64,000 bases of DNA from positions 14,747,445 through 14,811,444 of the forward strand of contig CM033107.1 in the NCBI GenBank assembly GCA_019321725.1. The letters run 5' to 3'. A program made the translations under genes and the position numbers. The stretch comes from Paulownia fortunei (taxonomy: Eukaryota; Streptophyta; Magnoliopsida; Lamiales; Paulowniaceae). Shown here in pieces: positions 1 through 11,073 of this stretch (position 1 is its first letter; each line of letters starts with the position of its first letter). Under the pieces are notes generated by a model. It searched no databases and was not told the DNA's origin. It worked only from the letters and a program-made list of their open reading frames with translations.

Positions 1-809
1 GTGGGCTTGTAGGAAGCCCATTAGGAAATTGGATTGGGAATCTAATTCCTAGAGAAAGTTGAATTGGGAATTCAATTTCTATGAGATAATAAGGAAAAGG
101 AAAGTACTTATGGATAGGGAAACTTACCAAAAGAGTTGGAGATAAGAAAGGAAGAAGAGTCCTATATAGAAAGAACTTGTGATAGTCTTGATTGACAATC
201 TTCTTGGATATTTTTATGGGGATTTTAATTGCAGATTTTTTAGAAGAAAAATAGTTTTTCTTTCATCCCCAAAAATTCGTCCCTCATATCCTTTCAATCT
301 CCAAAAGTTCACCAACCTTTTATCTAGTTTAATTCTTGATTTAATTGTTGAATTAAGAATTAAATTAAACACCTAAAACACTAATTGTTAGTGTGTTCTT
401 GTTCCAAACAAAATTATTTTGGGATAGAATTATCGAATTGAAAACTACTAGCATAGGATTCGGTTGTGAGTGGGCATCCAATGTGTGGATACCATTAGAG
501 AGATAATATTTGGGATCCTAGAAGCGAATCAGATTTCAATTAAAGGGGTTTTGAATTGAAGAACATGGAGATACTTTCATTCAAAAATAACGATTTGAAT
601 CGTTTCAATCCCTACATCAGCCGGAGTGCAAATCAATATAAGAGTTTCTGAAACTTTCTTACTTTAACTATCAGAAAACGCACAACTGAGTAATCGCGAA
701 AGGGTTCCGGGATTCATTTTAATTACATGTGATGTAATGTATATTTATGTTTTTGAAAAATTTTAAATTCCACTGCGTATACGTTTTCCGGGATCGCGCG
801 AACCCAACA
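1..809 (+). mobile_element. Ty1/copia LTR, 3' part, cut by the window edge
   Basis: This is the reverse complement of the start of the copia LTRs at 40886, 43120, 50439 and 55957. It ends in the family's terminal motif GCGAACCCAACA. No tRNA-Met primer site (TGGTATCAGAGC) follows at 810, so it is a 3' LTR or a solo LTR rather than a 5' LTR. The 65-residue ORF at 179-376 lies inside the LTR and is not a gene. Confidence 0.85.
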
Positions 810-1189
810 ACTACATCATCTAGTTCCCCACTTTATCTGAACCAATAGTTAGGCCAGATAGAGTAAGAGACCACTCTTCCCAAGCTACTAAACCCTATCA
901 CCAAATCCTTTACTTAAGCCAACTTAGGGATTAGGGTTGATATGGACATTATGCCTCAACCCTACAATCATCACATCAACTCCTACCCTCTTTCGAATTT
1001 TGCACCCATCATTAATTTTCAAAAATGTTTGCTCATTATAGTACTATTTAATAGTTGTCCCTTCAACTGACAAAACAAATCTTGACATCCACATGTCACT
1101 CGAGCTGAGCTCAATCAACGGCTTACACTCGCCCTACCAAGATTGTGTTCCTTCTTTTTCCCTTACCTTCTATAAAAAGTGCACTCTCC
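810..1189. other. Unassigned spacer between two copia LTRs
   Basis: This is 380 bp of C-rich sequence between the end of one copia LTR and the start of the next. I see no ORF of note and recognise no family. It may be the left half of the sequence that copia element A entered; the other half would start at 29998. Confidence 0.5.
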
Positions 1190-2192
1190 TATTAGAGTAG
1201 TGCACAGTGCGCCAGTTATATAGGACGTCTTTTATACTCTTGTATTTGTAAAAATATATTCTTTTTCAAATCATATTAATAAAATAGGCAAATTTTAATT
1301 GCTTATTGTAATTAGATAAAATCCCTAGACCAAACTTAGCTACCGGACATGGTCACACATATGGTGGTGATCATGGAATATGTCTCCATGATTTTGCTCT
1401 TAAATTAGTTTCGAGTCGAAGGCTTTTTGAGATGGGACATCGAATAGCCCAATAGACTTACGCATACGATGTATACTCGCATAAGGAGAATGTCTCATTC
1501 CATGGACATTGGCGTAGTGACGCTAGTGCATGTATGCGGGTACTTGTTAGGGAATAAGTATACTGAACTGACCCATTGAAAATTCTTAATTGGAAACTTA
1601 TTTGTCGAAATAAGAATTTTCTTGTTACGATAGCATACAATTAGTCTTTAGACTTGAGGCACCATGGTAGCCTTGTGCATGTCGTGTTCTATTTTGATGT
1701 ATCTTCTGATTGCCTGACAATCACAATGAGGGTATGTTGGATGTTGCATTGATATGTATGGAGGTTAATGAGTGGCCAACAAAAGATCTGTCACTTGTCT
1801 GGCAGAACAAGTGAATCTCCTATGTTTTCATAGTACATGACTCAGAAGTCCTTGGCCAAGGCAAAATAAATGTTAGATGAGAGTTTTCTAGTGATTCGTC
1901 ATGAGTCATTGCAACTTAAAATGGAATCATAGTTAATTGAGGAATTATAGTTTTGACTATTAATTCATGCCCTAAACTCAATCATAGTTGACGAAAAGAC
2001 CTTACATGTATGAAACTTGTAATTGAAATAGGTTCACTCGTAATTTTACCTAAGTTTAGGTAGTCATGATACACTTGCTAGGTGTTTCCCAAAACTTGTA
2101 AAGTTCTTCAAATTAAGAAGTTAATTTCAAGCGGATTAATTAATTAATTAAATAATCAAAATAATTATTATTATTCATAAGTTACAAATATT
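1190..2192 (+). repeat. Copia A 5' LTR, first half
   Basis: This is collinear with 27861-28863 of the 3' LTR. It includes the stretch ending in TTATTATTCATA and then breaks off at about 2192, where gypsy-derived sequence begins. The ORF at 1458-1640 on the minus strand is LTR sequence and recurs in other copies (for example 52107-52322). Confidence 0.85.
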
Positions 2193-2221
2193 ATTCACTC
2201 CCCCATACTTATCTTCTATTA

Positions 2222-3047
2222 TGCTACAACTTTAAGGTTGCAAACTCAAGTGCAGATTGTGTAAAGTAATAATTTTTTTTTAGTACGAGGACGATTCATA
2301 GGGAAGTTGTTTGAAGTTTTTGGGTTTATATTTCTTAAAAGATAAGCAGAATGTGGTTTAGATTATAAAAAAAATTATGTTATAACTAAGAAATTAAAAT
2401 AGTAAAAGTACTGATGATCCATACATAACTAGTAAAAGTATTGAGAAATCAAATTTATGCTACAACAATTATTCATTCTTTTTACCTCTTTTAAATGCCA
2501 CTATTGAAATCCATACATAATGAAGGTTTCAATGGAAAGATACTATCAAATAACTCATGCATTAAGATAATCATGATATTATCTTACTGTTTGAAAATTA
2601 TCTTTTAACACCAATAATTGTTTATGGAATCAAGTATTTATGCACACCTTTGCCTACAACAAATCAAGATTTCACGTTAGCAGTCAATGTAGTAGAACCG
2701 TACAATAAGCTAAATGAACCCAAATATTTATTGTGCCATTGATGATACATAAATCAAGAATCACCACTAAACAAAAAGGGTTTTAACGCCAACACTTATT
2801 TATGGGATTAAATCTTTATGCACACCTTTGTCTACAATAAATCAAGATTTTACATTAGCAGTCAGTGTAGTAGAACCGTACAATAAGCTAAATTAACTCA
2901 AGTATTTGTTGTGTCATTGGTGATACATAAATCAAAAATCACCAATTAACAAGAAGAGTTTTAACACCAATACTTATTTATAGAATTAAGTATTTATGCA
3001 CACCTTTGTCTACAAAAAATAATTAGGTTTATTTAGTTTATTATACG
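2222..3047 (-). repeat. LTR-Y fragment with 178 bp tandem subrepeats
   Basis: This begins TGCTACAAC, like LTR-Y at 11074. Subrepeats starting TTTTAAC lie at 2603, 2781 and 2959, an exact 178 bp spacing, with the third unit partial. The same subrepeats occur in the other LTR-Y copies at 11443 and 11621, and at 21933 and 22111, so they belong to the family. The fragment stops near 3047, next to a short inverted copy of itself (about 3048-3095). Confidence 0.8.
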
Positions 3048-3640
3048 GTTTTACTATACTGACTGCTAACGTGAAACCTTGATTATTTTCAGAGAGTAAC
3101 AAAGTAATAAGAATATGAAATCAAACAAATGTTGATTCTAACCCTTAGTTATTCAAAAGTTAATATATTTCTACAATAAGCATACTTAAGTATGTGTGTG
3201 AATAGTTAATGTTAAAAGTGACAAATGCATGCTTTAAACAAGTGAAATCCTATAGAACCTCACTAAAACCATCACCCAATCTCTAATGGAAGAGTTAAAC
3301 ATCATAGGTTCTTCATTTGGTACAAATCTCCACTACATCGAAGGTACTACCTAAAATCAAAAAGTTTTCAACAAAGGTTGTAATAGGGCCAAAAGGTTGT
3401 GATATGGCTAAAAAATAGAAGGATATGATGTAACAAAGGTTCTAAAAACTTCATGGGATTAGAGACATAGAGTTTATCAATGAAGAATTCTCATACTCCA
3501 CAAATTTCAACACAGTAGTCTATTGTTATTAAATTGGACTCATCTTTATCATTCTTATTGATTTTGCAACATCCCAATTTTAGTTGCAACTCATAATATT
3601 TTTAACACTTTCCAATTTTTTTTCGGAAGAGAAACTCCCC
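3048..3640 (-). other. Inverted LTR-Y snippet and gypsy 3' spacer
   Basis: Positions 3048-3095 are the reverse complement of the LTR-Y segment around 2665-2725, forming a fold-back. The remainder to 3640 reads on the minus strand as a continuation of the X spacer beyond a purine-rich stretch at about 3620-3640. No coding sequence is visible. Confidence 0.5.
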
Positions 3641-4693
3641 TACACTTGTCTTCTATCCCAATCTAAATTTCTTTTGCAAGCTCATCTTATCAATGAAATG
3701 TCTCTTAAGCTCCAAATTATTTTAGAACAAGGGTAGAATAATAGTGTATTTAGGCTAGTAAGAAGATATGGTTAACACAAAAAAAGACTTATTTATTAAA
3801 AGGCTCAAAGTGGCTCACTATGGGATATGTTATCTTGGAACATCACATGGGGAACAAACTGATTTGGCCATGCTACTAGACAGTCTAATACCTTAATTAT
3901 TTTTCAAGTGACACTCAATCAATCGTTTATCTCGACATAAAAAAAAAAAGTTCTTACACTCAACCACTATATGTCAAAAATTCAAGTGATAATTAAAGTG
4001 AGGGCATAAGAACTACCTATTTTGACATCCTTATCTCCACACTGAATAACATAACTATTTGTGCAAAAAAAATTGAGTATAATTATAAAAAAAAATATTA
4101 ACCAAAGAATAACATTAAAGTCCAAAACAACACCAATCATCAATCAAACCACATTATTCATGCTTAATTTTAATCATTGAAGTTGGAAGCACATCTACAA
4201 CTTAATATTTTTTGACAATTCACAAACTTTTATTAAAAACTTCACAAACTTGCCATATTATGCCAAAAAAATAAAACATAGGGGTACGTCTCAAGTGTGT
4301 TAAAGTTACCCTTTACTCTGCCATTATTTTTTATGATTTCAATGGATCTAAAAGAAAATATGCTAGAATTTAAAAAAAAGAATACAAATTGAACACATAA
4401 GACATGATATCAACTATCCCCTCCTCCAACCTAATCGAGACATTGTCCCCAATGTTGAAAATAGATAGGACAGTAGAGTTTAGAAAATATTACCTGAAAT
4501 ATGACTTATTGGAAAATAAAGTTGAAACAACATAATATATACACTATCAGTTGAAACCTTTAACGATAAATTTTACTGGCTGAGATTCAAATTCATTTTA
4601 CATTTTTGGCCATTGTCTCTGTTGGACCAATCCACACGAGCCAAGGTTGGATCAGGTTCTAACATATATGCTAGAAGTTGATTAATCAGTTGG
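3641..4693 (-). other. X1 non-coding spacer downstream of protease
   Basis: This is collinear with 12794-13839 in the second X copy. It contains a purine-rich tract (CCTCCTCCAACC on the plus strand, at about 4421-4432) that resembles a polypurine tract. No ORFs are present. The segment replaces the reverse transcriptase-integrase region that a complete element would have. Confidence 0.65.
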
Positions 4694-5650
4694 TCAGGTG
4701 TTGGAGCAGAAATGAGAATTTATCTCGCAGACGGTGAAATAAAACCTTTTTCTACAACATGATTGATAGGCGAGAGACCTATTCGTCAATTGCAAGGTGA
4801 TAGTGGATAGCTTGACTTCTCCAATTCCTAGTTTCCTTAAAATAGAAAGTGGCATTAAATTAATGTTTGTTCCAAGATCACATAATACTTTATCAATAAA
4901 AGATCTTCTTAGGGTACAAGGAATAGTAAAACTCCCTGGATCCTTCAATTTTTTAGAAAGCTTTTTCTGTAAAATGACACTACACTCTCCTGTGAGATTC
5001 ACAGTTTCAAACTCCACCAATCGCCTTTTTCTTGACATCACATCTTTCATGCAATTGGCATAGTTGGGCATTTGCTCAAGAGAATTTTCTTGAAGATTTC
5101 CAAAAATTTTGGAAATTGTGAATCAATTTTTTACTTTTGAAATCTTTGTGGAAAAGGAATGGGAACATTAAATTTAGAAGTTTCAAAGTTAGAAGTAGAT
5201 TTTAGCTTCTCAGTCCCTATTTGTTCATTTGATTGCCTTTCTTCTTTCTTTCATTGTTCCTCCATATGACTTTGACTCGAAGTGCTTTCCATTGGCTCAT
5301 CAATGTAAGAACTTTTCATTTCTGACCCCTTGATTTTGGTTCCATTTCAAAGTTGGATGGCTTTGCAACGTTCCCTTAGATTGATTTCCGTATCACTAGA
5401 AAAGTTTTCTTTATATTTTTTAGTATTAAATTTAGTAGCAAGCTATCCAATTTGAGTCTCCATTGATTTCATTTGAGCTCCTAAACTTGAAGCTAGCTGC
5501 CCCAATTGAGTCTCAATATTGTCTATCTTTGCTTCATTCTTGTTCAATCGGGCTCTTATCTCACCATTGAAAATGCTGATCAAATCCTCCAAAGATGCCT
5601 TTTTCTCACCTACTTGAGGGTTGGAATATGGTGGATTGTTGTAATCTCGA
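4694..5650 (-). pseudogene. X1 gag C-terminus and protease remnant
   Basis: Read on the minus strand, the gag tail lies at about 5190-5650 with several frame breaks. It is followed by a 125-codon ORF (5071-4694) with the retroviral-type aspartic protease signature. The active-site motif reads CDLGTNINLMPLS, where the Athila and Tat families usually have a DLGA-type motif. The protease is cut soon after the ITLQLTNRSLAY motif and runs into unrelated sequence, the same internal deletion as in the copy at 13840-14052. The gag N-terminus is missing because the homology ends at about 5650, beside an inverted LTR. The element is not functional. Confidence 0.8.
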
Positions 5651-5764
5651 AAGAGGTAAAAAAATCAATTGAAAGAGGCTGCAGGTGCTGCTGAAATTGG
5701 TTTTGGTCATAATGTTAAGCACCTAGCTTTCTAGTCAACGCCTGGGCTCTATTACGCAGATAAA

Positions 5765-6740
5765 AGGGGCAAAATAGGCTTTTTACCCTCTTTAGGGCAT
5801 CTCACATCTGTTTTTAAGGATCCGAAAGAGCCTCCAATGGTATTCTTGGACGAGAGAAGTTATTCTTGGATAGGTGAAGGAATTTTGGACAGAATAAGGT
5901 ATTCTTGGAGAGAAATGAGCCATTCTTGGAAACAAGGAAGCCATTCTTGGAGACAAGGACATATTCAACCATTTCTCTCACTTCATAAATCGGTGAACAA
6001 TTTTCATGTTCTTTCTTATGTTTTTCTTAAAGTTGTATTCACACATGATGAACTAAACTTTTCTTCCTAAAGGATGATGTGACCTTATTTGATCCTATGT
6101 TTTGAGTTCCAAATAATATTAGTTCAAGTTATTCATCTTGTTTGTGTTATCTTGTTTAGTATTTCATCTTGATTATTTGGACATTAATTGTGATTGTTGA
6201 TGTATGAGATTTGATACTCAAGAGAGGAAAGATTATACATGATCATAAGGATAACACAACCTAAGAATCATAGAGTTGAGAAGCTTATAAAACCCTTGAA
6301 AATTTAAAGAAGAATTCATTAAACTTTTATAGAGTTTTATTATTGAGTTTTTATAAAGATATTGAAATTCATATTGGAATTCAGAGTCAATTCGGCACTC
6401 GAGAGAGGAAATTGAAACTTACATGTGTTGTTGACTTGAATTGGTATATTTTGGAAGGAAGACCATAGGTGATAATTAGGTGAGTCATTCCTCTAGAATT
6501 TCTTGTTAATAAGGTGTTTGTTGTATTACTTCTGAGAACTTCCCTCTTATCTTTGCATTTTTTATCTTATTCTACTTTATTTATCAATCATCACTTGATT
6601 TTCTAGATAAAACTATAACTATTTAAACTACGGTACTTGATGTAATTTTTGATTACTATCCTTATGGATATGATACTTAACTCACTGTTATATTAAAACT
6701 TGACACCGTGCACTTGCGGTTTGCAAAATATTTACGAACA
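5765..6740 (+). repeat. LTR-X fragment in inverted orientation, with short tandem motif
   Basis: This is the reverse complement of 15986 to about 17000. It ends TTTACGAACA, matching the start TGTTCGTGAAA of LTR-X at 15986. About 600 bp of the far end is missing. Positions 5837-5965 carry four to five copies of a roughly 21 bp motif (CCATTCTTGGAGACAAGG and variants), which explains the repetitive 77-residue ORF at 5837-6070. That ORF is not a gene. The 115 bp at 5651-5764 are unassigned. Confidence 0.8.
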
Positions 6741-7040
6741 ATGATCTATAAAAGATAGCAAACCATTAAAGAAGCTATTAACATTAAGAAAACCTATAGG
6801 TTTCTGGTGAATGTTGAGTTGTGTCTAAGAGACAACTTGGAATAATTCTTTCAGTATCCCAAAACCACCAGATAGAGTGACGAATGCATCTGAATTGTTT
6901 AACATGTTAGACATTATGTCTTGAATATATGACACTTTTAGCAAATTCCGATGGTCATACTTGTGATATTCTGTATTGTTAAAGGTTTTGGGATAACTCG
7001 AAAAACTTCGACTCCTTGTCATGATCAAAAGTAGCAACAC
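6741..7040 (-). pseudogene. LOG-like cytokinin riboside monophosphate phosphoribohydrolase fragment
   Basis: LOG enzymes release active cytokinin bases from their nucleotides in the cytosol. On the minus strand the reading starts near 7040, passes NNSDAFVTLSGGFGILKELF, then hits a TAG codon. It continues in the same frame as [16 protein letters not shown] and FNGLLSFID down to 6741. Plant LOG proteins have (A/S)DAF(I/V)ALPGG(Y/F)GT(L/M)EEL, then WAQL(G/N)IH(Q/K/D)KP(I/V)GLLNV. The conserved Trp (TGG) is the stop (TAG) here, and the PGG(Y/F)GT nucleotide-binding motif reads SGGFGI. Only about 75 to 95 of some 210 residues remain. It sits between inverted LTR-X and the Y internal region. Either the element captured it, or it is a remnant of a gene the elements entered. 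The family call is fairly firm; the origin is inferred. Confidence 0.72.
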
Positions 7041-7869
7041 TCCCCATTAACCCCATACTGTCTCTCCCTTACACTAAATAAGTTTTTCTTTTTGCTAAAG
7101 TTCTACCAAGGTTATTAACTGCCCCTATAAACTCACTATTTCTTCCTGAATTGGTTCCACAAAAGACACAAATACAGTTGAACTTGCAAGTGAAATGAGT
7201 CTCAAGAGTCAATCAAATATCATCTAGAGACTTCTTACTCTGTCCATCCTTAATGAATTAGATTTTATCTTCTCAATTTTCAGAAACCACTCATAAGAAA
7301 CTTGTAATTTTTTTTTCTTTTTACTTCGTTTTTGTTTTTGTATTAGTTATTTAGGAAACTAATAAGTCCGACTTTAATAGCCACGAAATACCATTATCTA
7401 CCACTTAATTGGGAAGAATCCTAATCTTTTTATAATTTTTATAACTTTTGCATAAAGTGCAAGTATCTTTAGAAAGAGTGGGTCAATAAAATCTACACTG
7501 CAAGATCTTTGCAGCGGTTTTCTTTGATAAAAGATGACTACCATATGGTCTTGCATGACTAATTAAAAAAAATACTACCTATCACATTGTTAGCACACAT
7601 TTTTGATTAGGACAAAATAAAATAGAAAAAAGTAAAAAAAAATTAAATGGATAAAAAGAAAAGATAATAAAAGTTAGAGAAAATAAATTTGTGATTATCG
7701 GCTCTCATAGTCTTCTTTTCTAAATGTTGGGTAGCCTCTCAATAAGTGTTTGGTTTGATGTCCTTAGTCCGACATTACCTTCTTCATCACTCATCAACAT
7801 ATGCTAACAAAGCCATCATCTATCTAATCACCGTCTTATAATTTTGAAGCACCTAATTAAGTTTTCTGC
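7041..7869 (-). other. Y1 non-coding 3' spacer
   Basis: This is collinear with 17611-19060 of the second Y copy but shorter. Near 7040-7070 a purine-rich minus-strand stretch matches the tract that abuts LTR-X at 17611. Near 7730 is the GGGAGGC-type motif that usually follows pol in such gypsy elements. No gene is present. Confidence 0.6.
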
Positions 7870-8700
7870 TTATATGTAAGTGAGGTCTTTAGCAATGCTA
7901 ACTAACGGTATTTTTTTCTCACCCAAGTAGACATATTTAAAATGGTCTGGGACTAGTTTAAGCTCCATTATAGGTATCTGCACCACAGAAGGTAGAAACA
8001 TCTCATTAGATATTGATAATTCAACATAAGAGACATCATACCTTGATTTTTTTATTAACGAATCTAGCCCCATTACATCATTTTCTATATTCCCCTGTCA
8101 TTTGCACATCCAACTTCTTTTCTTTCTATCCTCCATATTATAAAGTAACCTCCACTCTATCCTTAACCCTAAACTCAAGCATTTGTTGTGACTCGAGATT
8201 AATAATGTCAACTACAGAAACAACATTCACGTCACTAAGTATCTCATGCTTCAAAATATTATATTTTATAACATCGCCATCAAACTCTATAGTAAAAGTG
8301 TCATCATAAACATCAATCTTAGTTCGGGCTATCTTCATGAATGGTCTTCCCAAAAGAATGTGTGTAGGATTAGTGTCACCCTCTATCTCAAGAACATAAC
8401 AATCAATAGGGAAAACTAATTCATTTACCTGCAGAAGAATATCTTCCACAACCCCTATTGAATATGCATTAGATCTATTAATCAATTGTATGATAACACC
8501 AGTTTCTTTAAAAGGTCATAGATTTAGAGAAGCATAAATAGAATATGGCATATTATTTTGATGCTCCTAAATCTAACATGCATTTTTCAAATCTGGTCTT
8601 ACCAATGGTATAAAGGATGGCAAAAGTGCCCAAATCCTTATAATTTGGAGGAAGTTTTCTTTGAAGAACTGGTGAAACATTCTCCCCCACACTCACATTT
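7870..8700 (-). pseudogene. Y1 aspartic protease remnant
   Basis: On the minus strand the active site reads KCMLDLGAS (about 8565-8590). A 115-codon ORF (8485-8138) then carries NELVFPIDCYVLEIE and LLGRPFMKIARTKID, the conserved end of gypsy proteases, and an ORF at 8073-7870 follows with the linker that normally leads into reverse transcriptase (KYVYLGEKKIPLV). The sequence then passes into the non-coding spacer without any RT motif. Stops and frameshifts separate the pieces. Confidence 0.8.
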
Positions 8701-8799
8701 TTATCCCCCTCAACTTCCATTTATTAGTCCATAGCTTTTTAAGGAACTTAACATATCAAAGCACCTACTTGATCACATAAAAAAGAGGGATATTTACCT

Positions 8800-10205
8800 C
8801 CACTTTTCAAAAAGTGTTAAGGATCTCATTTTCTTGCTCATTTTTCTTAGACTTTGCTAAACTGCTTGGAAAAGGTAAAGGTGATACATAAAGAAAAAGA
8901 GGTTTAGGAGTGGTTACAGACTTTGGATTCTCCTTAGGATGAATAATCTTGTCAACAACTTTTCCATTTTGAAGAGTTGTGAACAAATTAGCTTCCTTGA
9001 TTGATTTTTCACTAGAAGAAGAAACTGACACTGACTAGAAGGATTAGGTTGAGATTGAGTAGGAAATTTATCCTTTTCATGAGTACGCAAAGAGGTTGTC
9101 AATGTTGAGAGTGTACTTTTAATCCCATTGATGGTTTATGAAGTCTGATTATTGATGTTGTTTTGTGCATGTATAAATTCTTGCAAAATTTCCTCGAGAG
9201 ATTTTGTATGTGGAGCTAGATAAGAAGGAATATTTGGTAACTTTTGTGAATGTAGCGGTTGGACACGATTCTCATCTCACCAACTAAAATTGGGATAATT
9301 TCTCAATTGTGGATTGTGAATTTCAAAATATGAAGAATAAAAAAGTTTGTTGCATGTGTTCATCACATTTGATTGTGTTGGAATATTTAGGCATTCATTA
9401 GTGGAGTGTCCCACAAGTTCATAAATACTATAAATTTCTTCATCTTACACAAATCTGATTTCCTTTACTTTTTTAAGTTCTATGGCCTCAACTTTTCTAG
9501 TTAAACTAGCAATCCTAGCATTTAGATCATCTTCTTGACTAAGGTAATATTTTTATTTATTACTTTTAGCAAGATTAAATCTAATAGAACATTTGAAAAA
9601 ATTAACACTATGCCATGATTGAGAATTTTCTGCAAATGGTCTAGATATTGTAGGGCTTCATCAAGTTCTTTATCAAAAACTCACCATTACACATTGTTTC
9701 AACAAATTATTTTATTTCAGAAGTTAAACCCTAATAAACGAAACTAATTAAGCGCCATTTTTCAAAACCATGATATGAACATGAATTCAACAAATTTTTA
9801 AATCTTTCCCAACATTGAAAGAAAGCTTTATTAGGATTATGAGAAAAAATTTGAATTCGTCTTTTCAAAGCATTAGTTTTATTTGTTGAAAAGAACTTTT
9901 TCAAAAATTCAACTTGCATTTGTTGCCAAGTGTCAACTGACCTAGGATTTAAGGAGTTAAGCCAAGTTTTTGCTTTATCTTTTAAAGAAAATGAAAATAA
10001 TTTGAATTTAACAATCTCATTTGTACAAGTTTGATCTTAAAAGTGGCACATACTTTATTAAATTCTTTCGGATGTAAGTAAGGATTTTCAAAGTCTAAAC
10101 CATAGAAATTAGAAAGTAAAGGAATCATACCTGGCTTGAATCAAAAGTTATTTGTATTGAGAGGAAAAATGAAACAAGAATGAAAAGAATTTCGAGGAGG
10201 CTGCA
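8800..10205 (-). pseudogene. Y1 gag polyprotein remnant
   Basis: On the minus strand the clearest piece (9919-9731) reads FLKKFFSTNKTNALKRRI, then FFQCWERFKNLLNSCSYHGFE, the retrotransposon gag core in which a few Trp and Phe positions and the CWERF motif are conserved. The C-terminal part lies at 9102-8807. The frame is broken repeatedly. The N-terminal end is interrupted at about 10205 by plastid DNA; in the other Y copy the sequence continues directly (21470-21490). Confidence 0.75.
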
Positions 10206-10477
10206 AGTTATTTGACTTGCTTGTTGAGACCTAATTCTATCTTCATAGATTTCTCGAGATATTTTCTTATGAAGTTTTGTTGTAGCATCTATAATTGCTT
10301 TTGGTTTAGGAGGACAAATTGGCAAATAGACATCCACAGAAATTAGCTTATCAACTCCTCGAATAGTACTATAAAAATTGGTACTAAACATCCCTTCTAT
10401 AATTGTACAGGCTCCCATAGCAAAAATATATTTTAATTTGGGCATTTGTTATATAATCTCACTAAGGAGGGGCCATT
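10206..10477 (-). pseudogene. ndhK: Plastid-derived ndhK fragment (NUPT)
   Basis: NdhK is a subunit of the plastid NADH dehydrogenase-like complex of the thylakoid. On the minus strand the sequence reads [39 protein letters not shown] and [16 protein letters not shown]. This matches the central to C-terminal part of plastid NdhK, including the C-P-P-K-P segment. Sequence before the first ATG (10446-10477) also fits NdhK (APSLVRLY-type) with a one-base shift. In plastid NdhK the residues are typically GCPPKPE; here they are ICPPKPK, so it has drifted since transfer. It lies back to back with an ndhE fragment, although the two genes are far apart in plastid genomes. It is a nuclear copy with no expected function. 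Confidence 0.9.
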
Positions 10478-10810
10478 TCACTTATTTTGAGTGACTATTT
10501 ATTTTCTATTGGTATCTATGGATTGATCATAAGTTAAAACATGGTTAGAGCCCTTATGTGTCTTGAACTTATATTAAATCCAGTTAAAATCAATTTTGTA
10601 ACATTTTATGATAGTTTTTATAATTGTCAATTAAGAGGAGATATTTTCTCAATTTTTGTTATAGCTATTGCAGCAGCTAAAGCATCTATTGGACCGACTA
10701 TTGTTTCATCAATTTGTCATAACAGAAAATCAACTCGTATTAATTAATCAATTTGGTTGAATAAATAGTATTTATTATATAAATAGAATTAGAATATTCA
10801 AAAATAAATT
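10478..10810 (+). pseudogene. ndhE: Plastid-derived ndhE fragment (NUPT)
   Basis: NdhE is a small membrane subunit of the plastid NADH dehydrogenase-like complex. The plus strand reads YLFSIGIYGLI from about 10492, then the ORF 10541-10747 with [33 protein letters not shown] and NRKSTRIN. These are nearly the plastid protein residue for residue. The first few codons are missing, one early codon is a stop, and TAA at 10745 truncates the last residues; the plastid-like end LNK-stop is still readable to about 10768. The next 40 bp look like plastid spacer. Gypsy homology with the other Y copy resumes at about 10800-10812. Confidence 0.9.
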
Positions 10811-11050
10811 CAATAACGCATGGTACGTACTTGTTAATTCTCATTTTCAATCTAGAAACTTTCTTTCTCAACCATAGTGGAAGTGTGTGGAGGTGACTCA
10901 AATAATGTTCCAAACCAAATTTTAGAATTCTTTCTAACTAAACGACGGAATTATGATTATGATACCATATGAACATATAACTGTAAAAAAACAAACACAC
11001 AATATTTACAAAGGAAAATTATTTACAAACCTGAATACTTACCTTGCCTT
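10811..11050 (-). other. Y1 5' leader
   Basis: This is non-coding sequence between gag and the primer site. It is collinear with 21485-21606 of the other Y copy, which has lost the part nearest the LTR. Confidence 0.6.
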
Positions 11051-11067
11051 CCCCGACAACGGCACCA
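11051..11067 (-). promoter_or_regulatory. Primer binding site, tRNA-Asp type (Y1)
   Basis: The minus strand reads TGGTGCCGTTGTCGGGG, complementary with one or two changes to the 3' end of plant tRNA-Asp. It lies a few bases inside LTR-Y (which starts at 11074), as expected for the start of minus-strand DNA synthesis. Confidence 0.85.
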
Positions 11068-11073
11068 AAAACT

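Noticed and set aside
4797..5063. 88-codon plus-strand ORF and its twin at 13793-14044
   Set aside because: Both are antisense shadows of the gypsy protease, whose motifs are on the minus strand.
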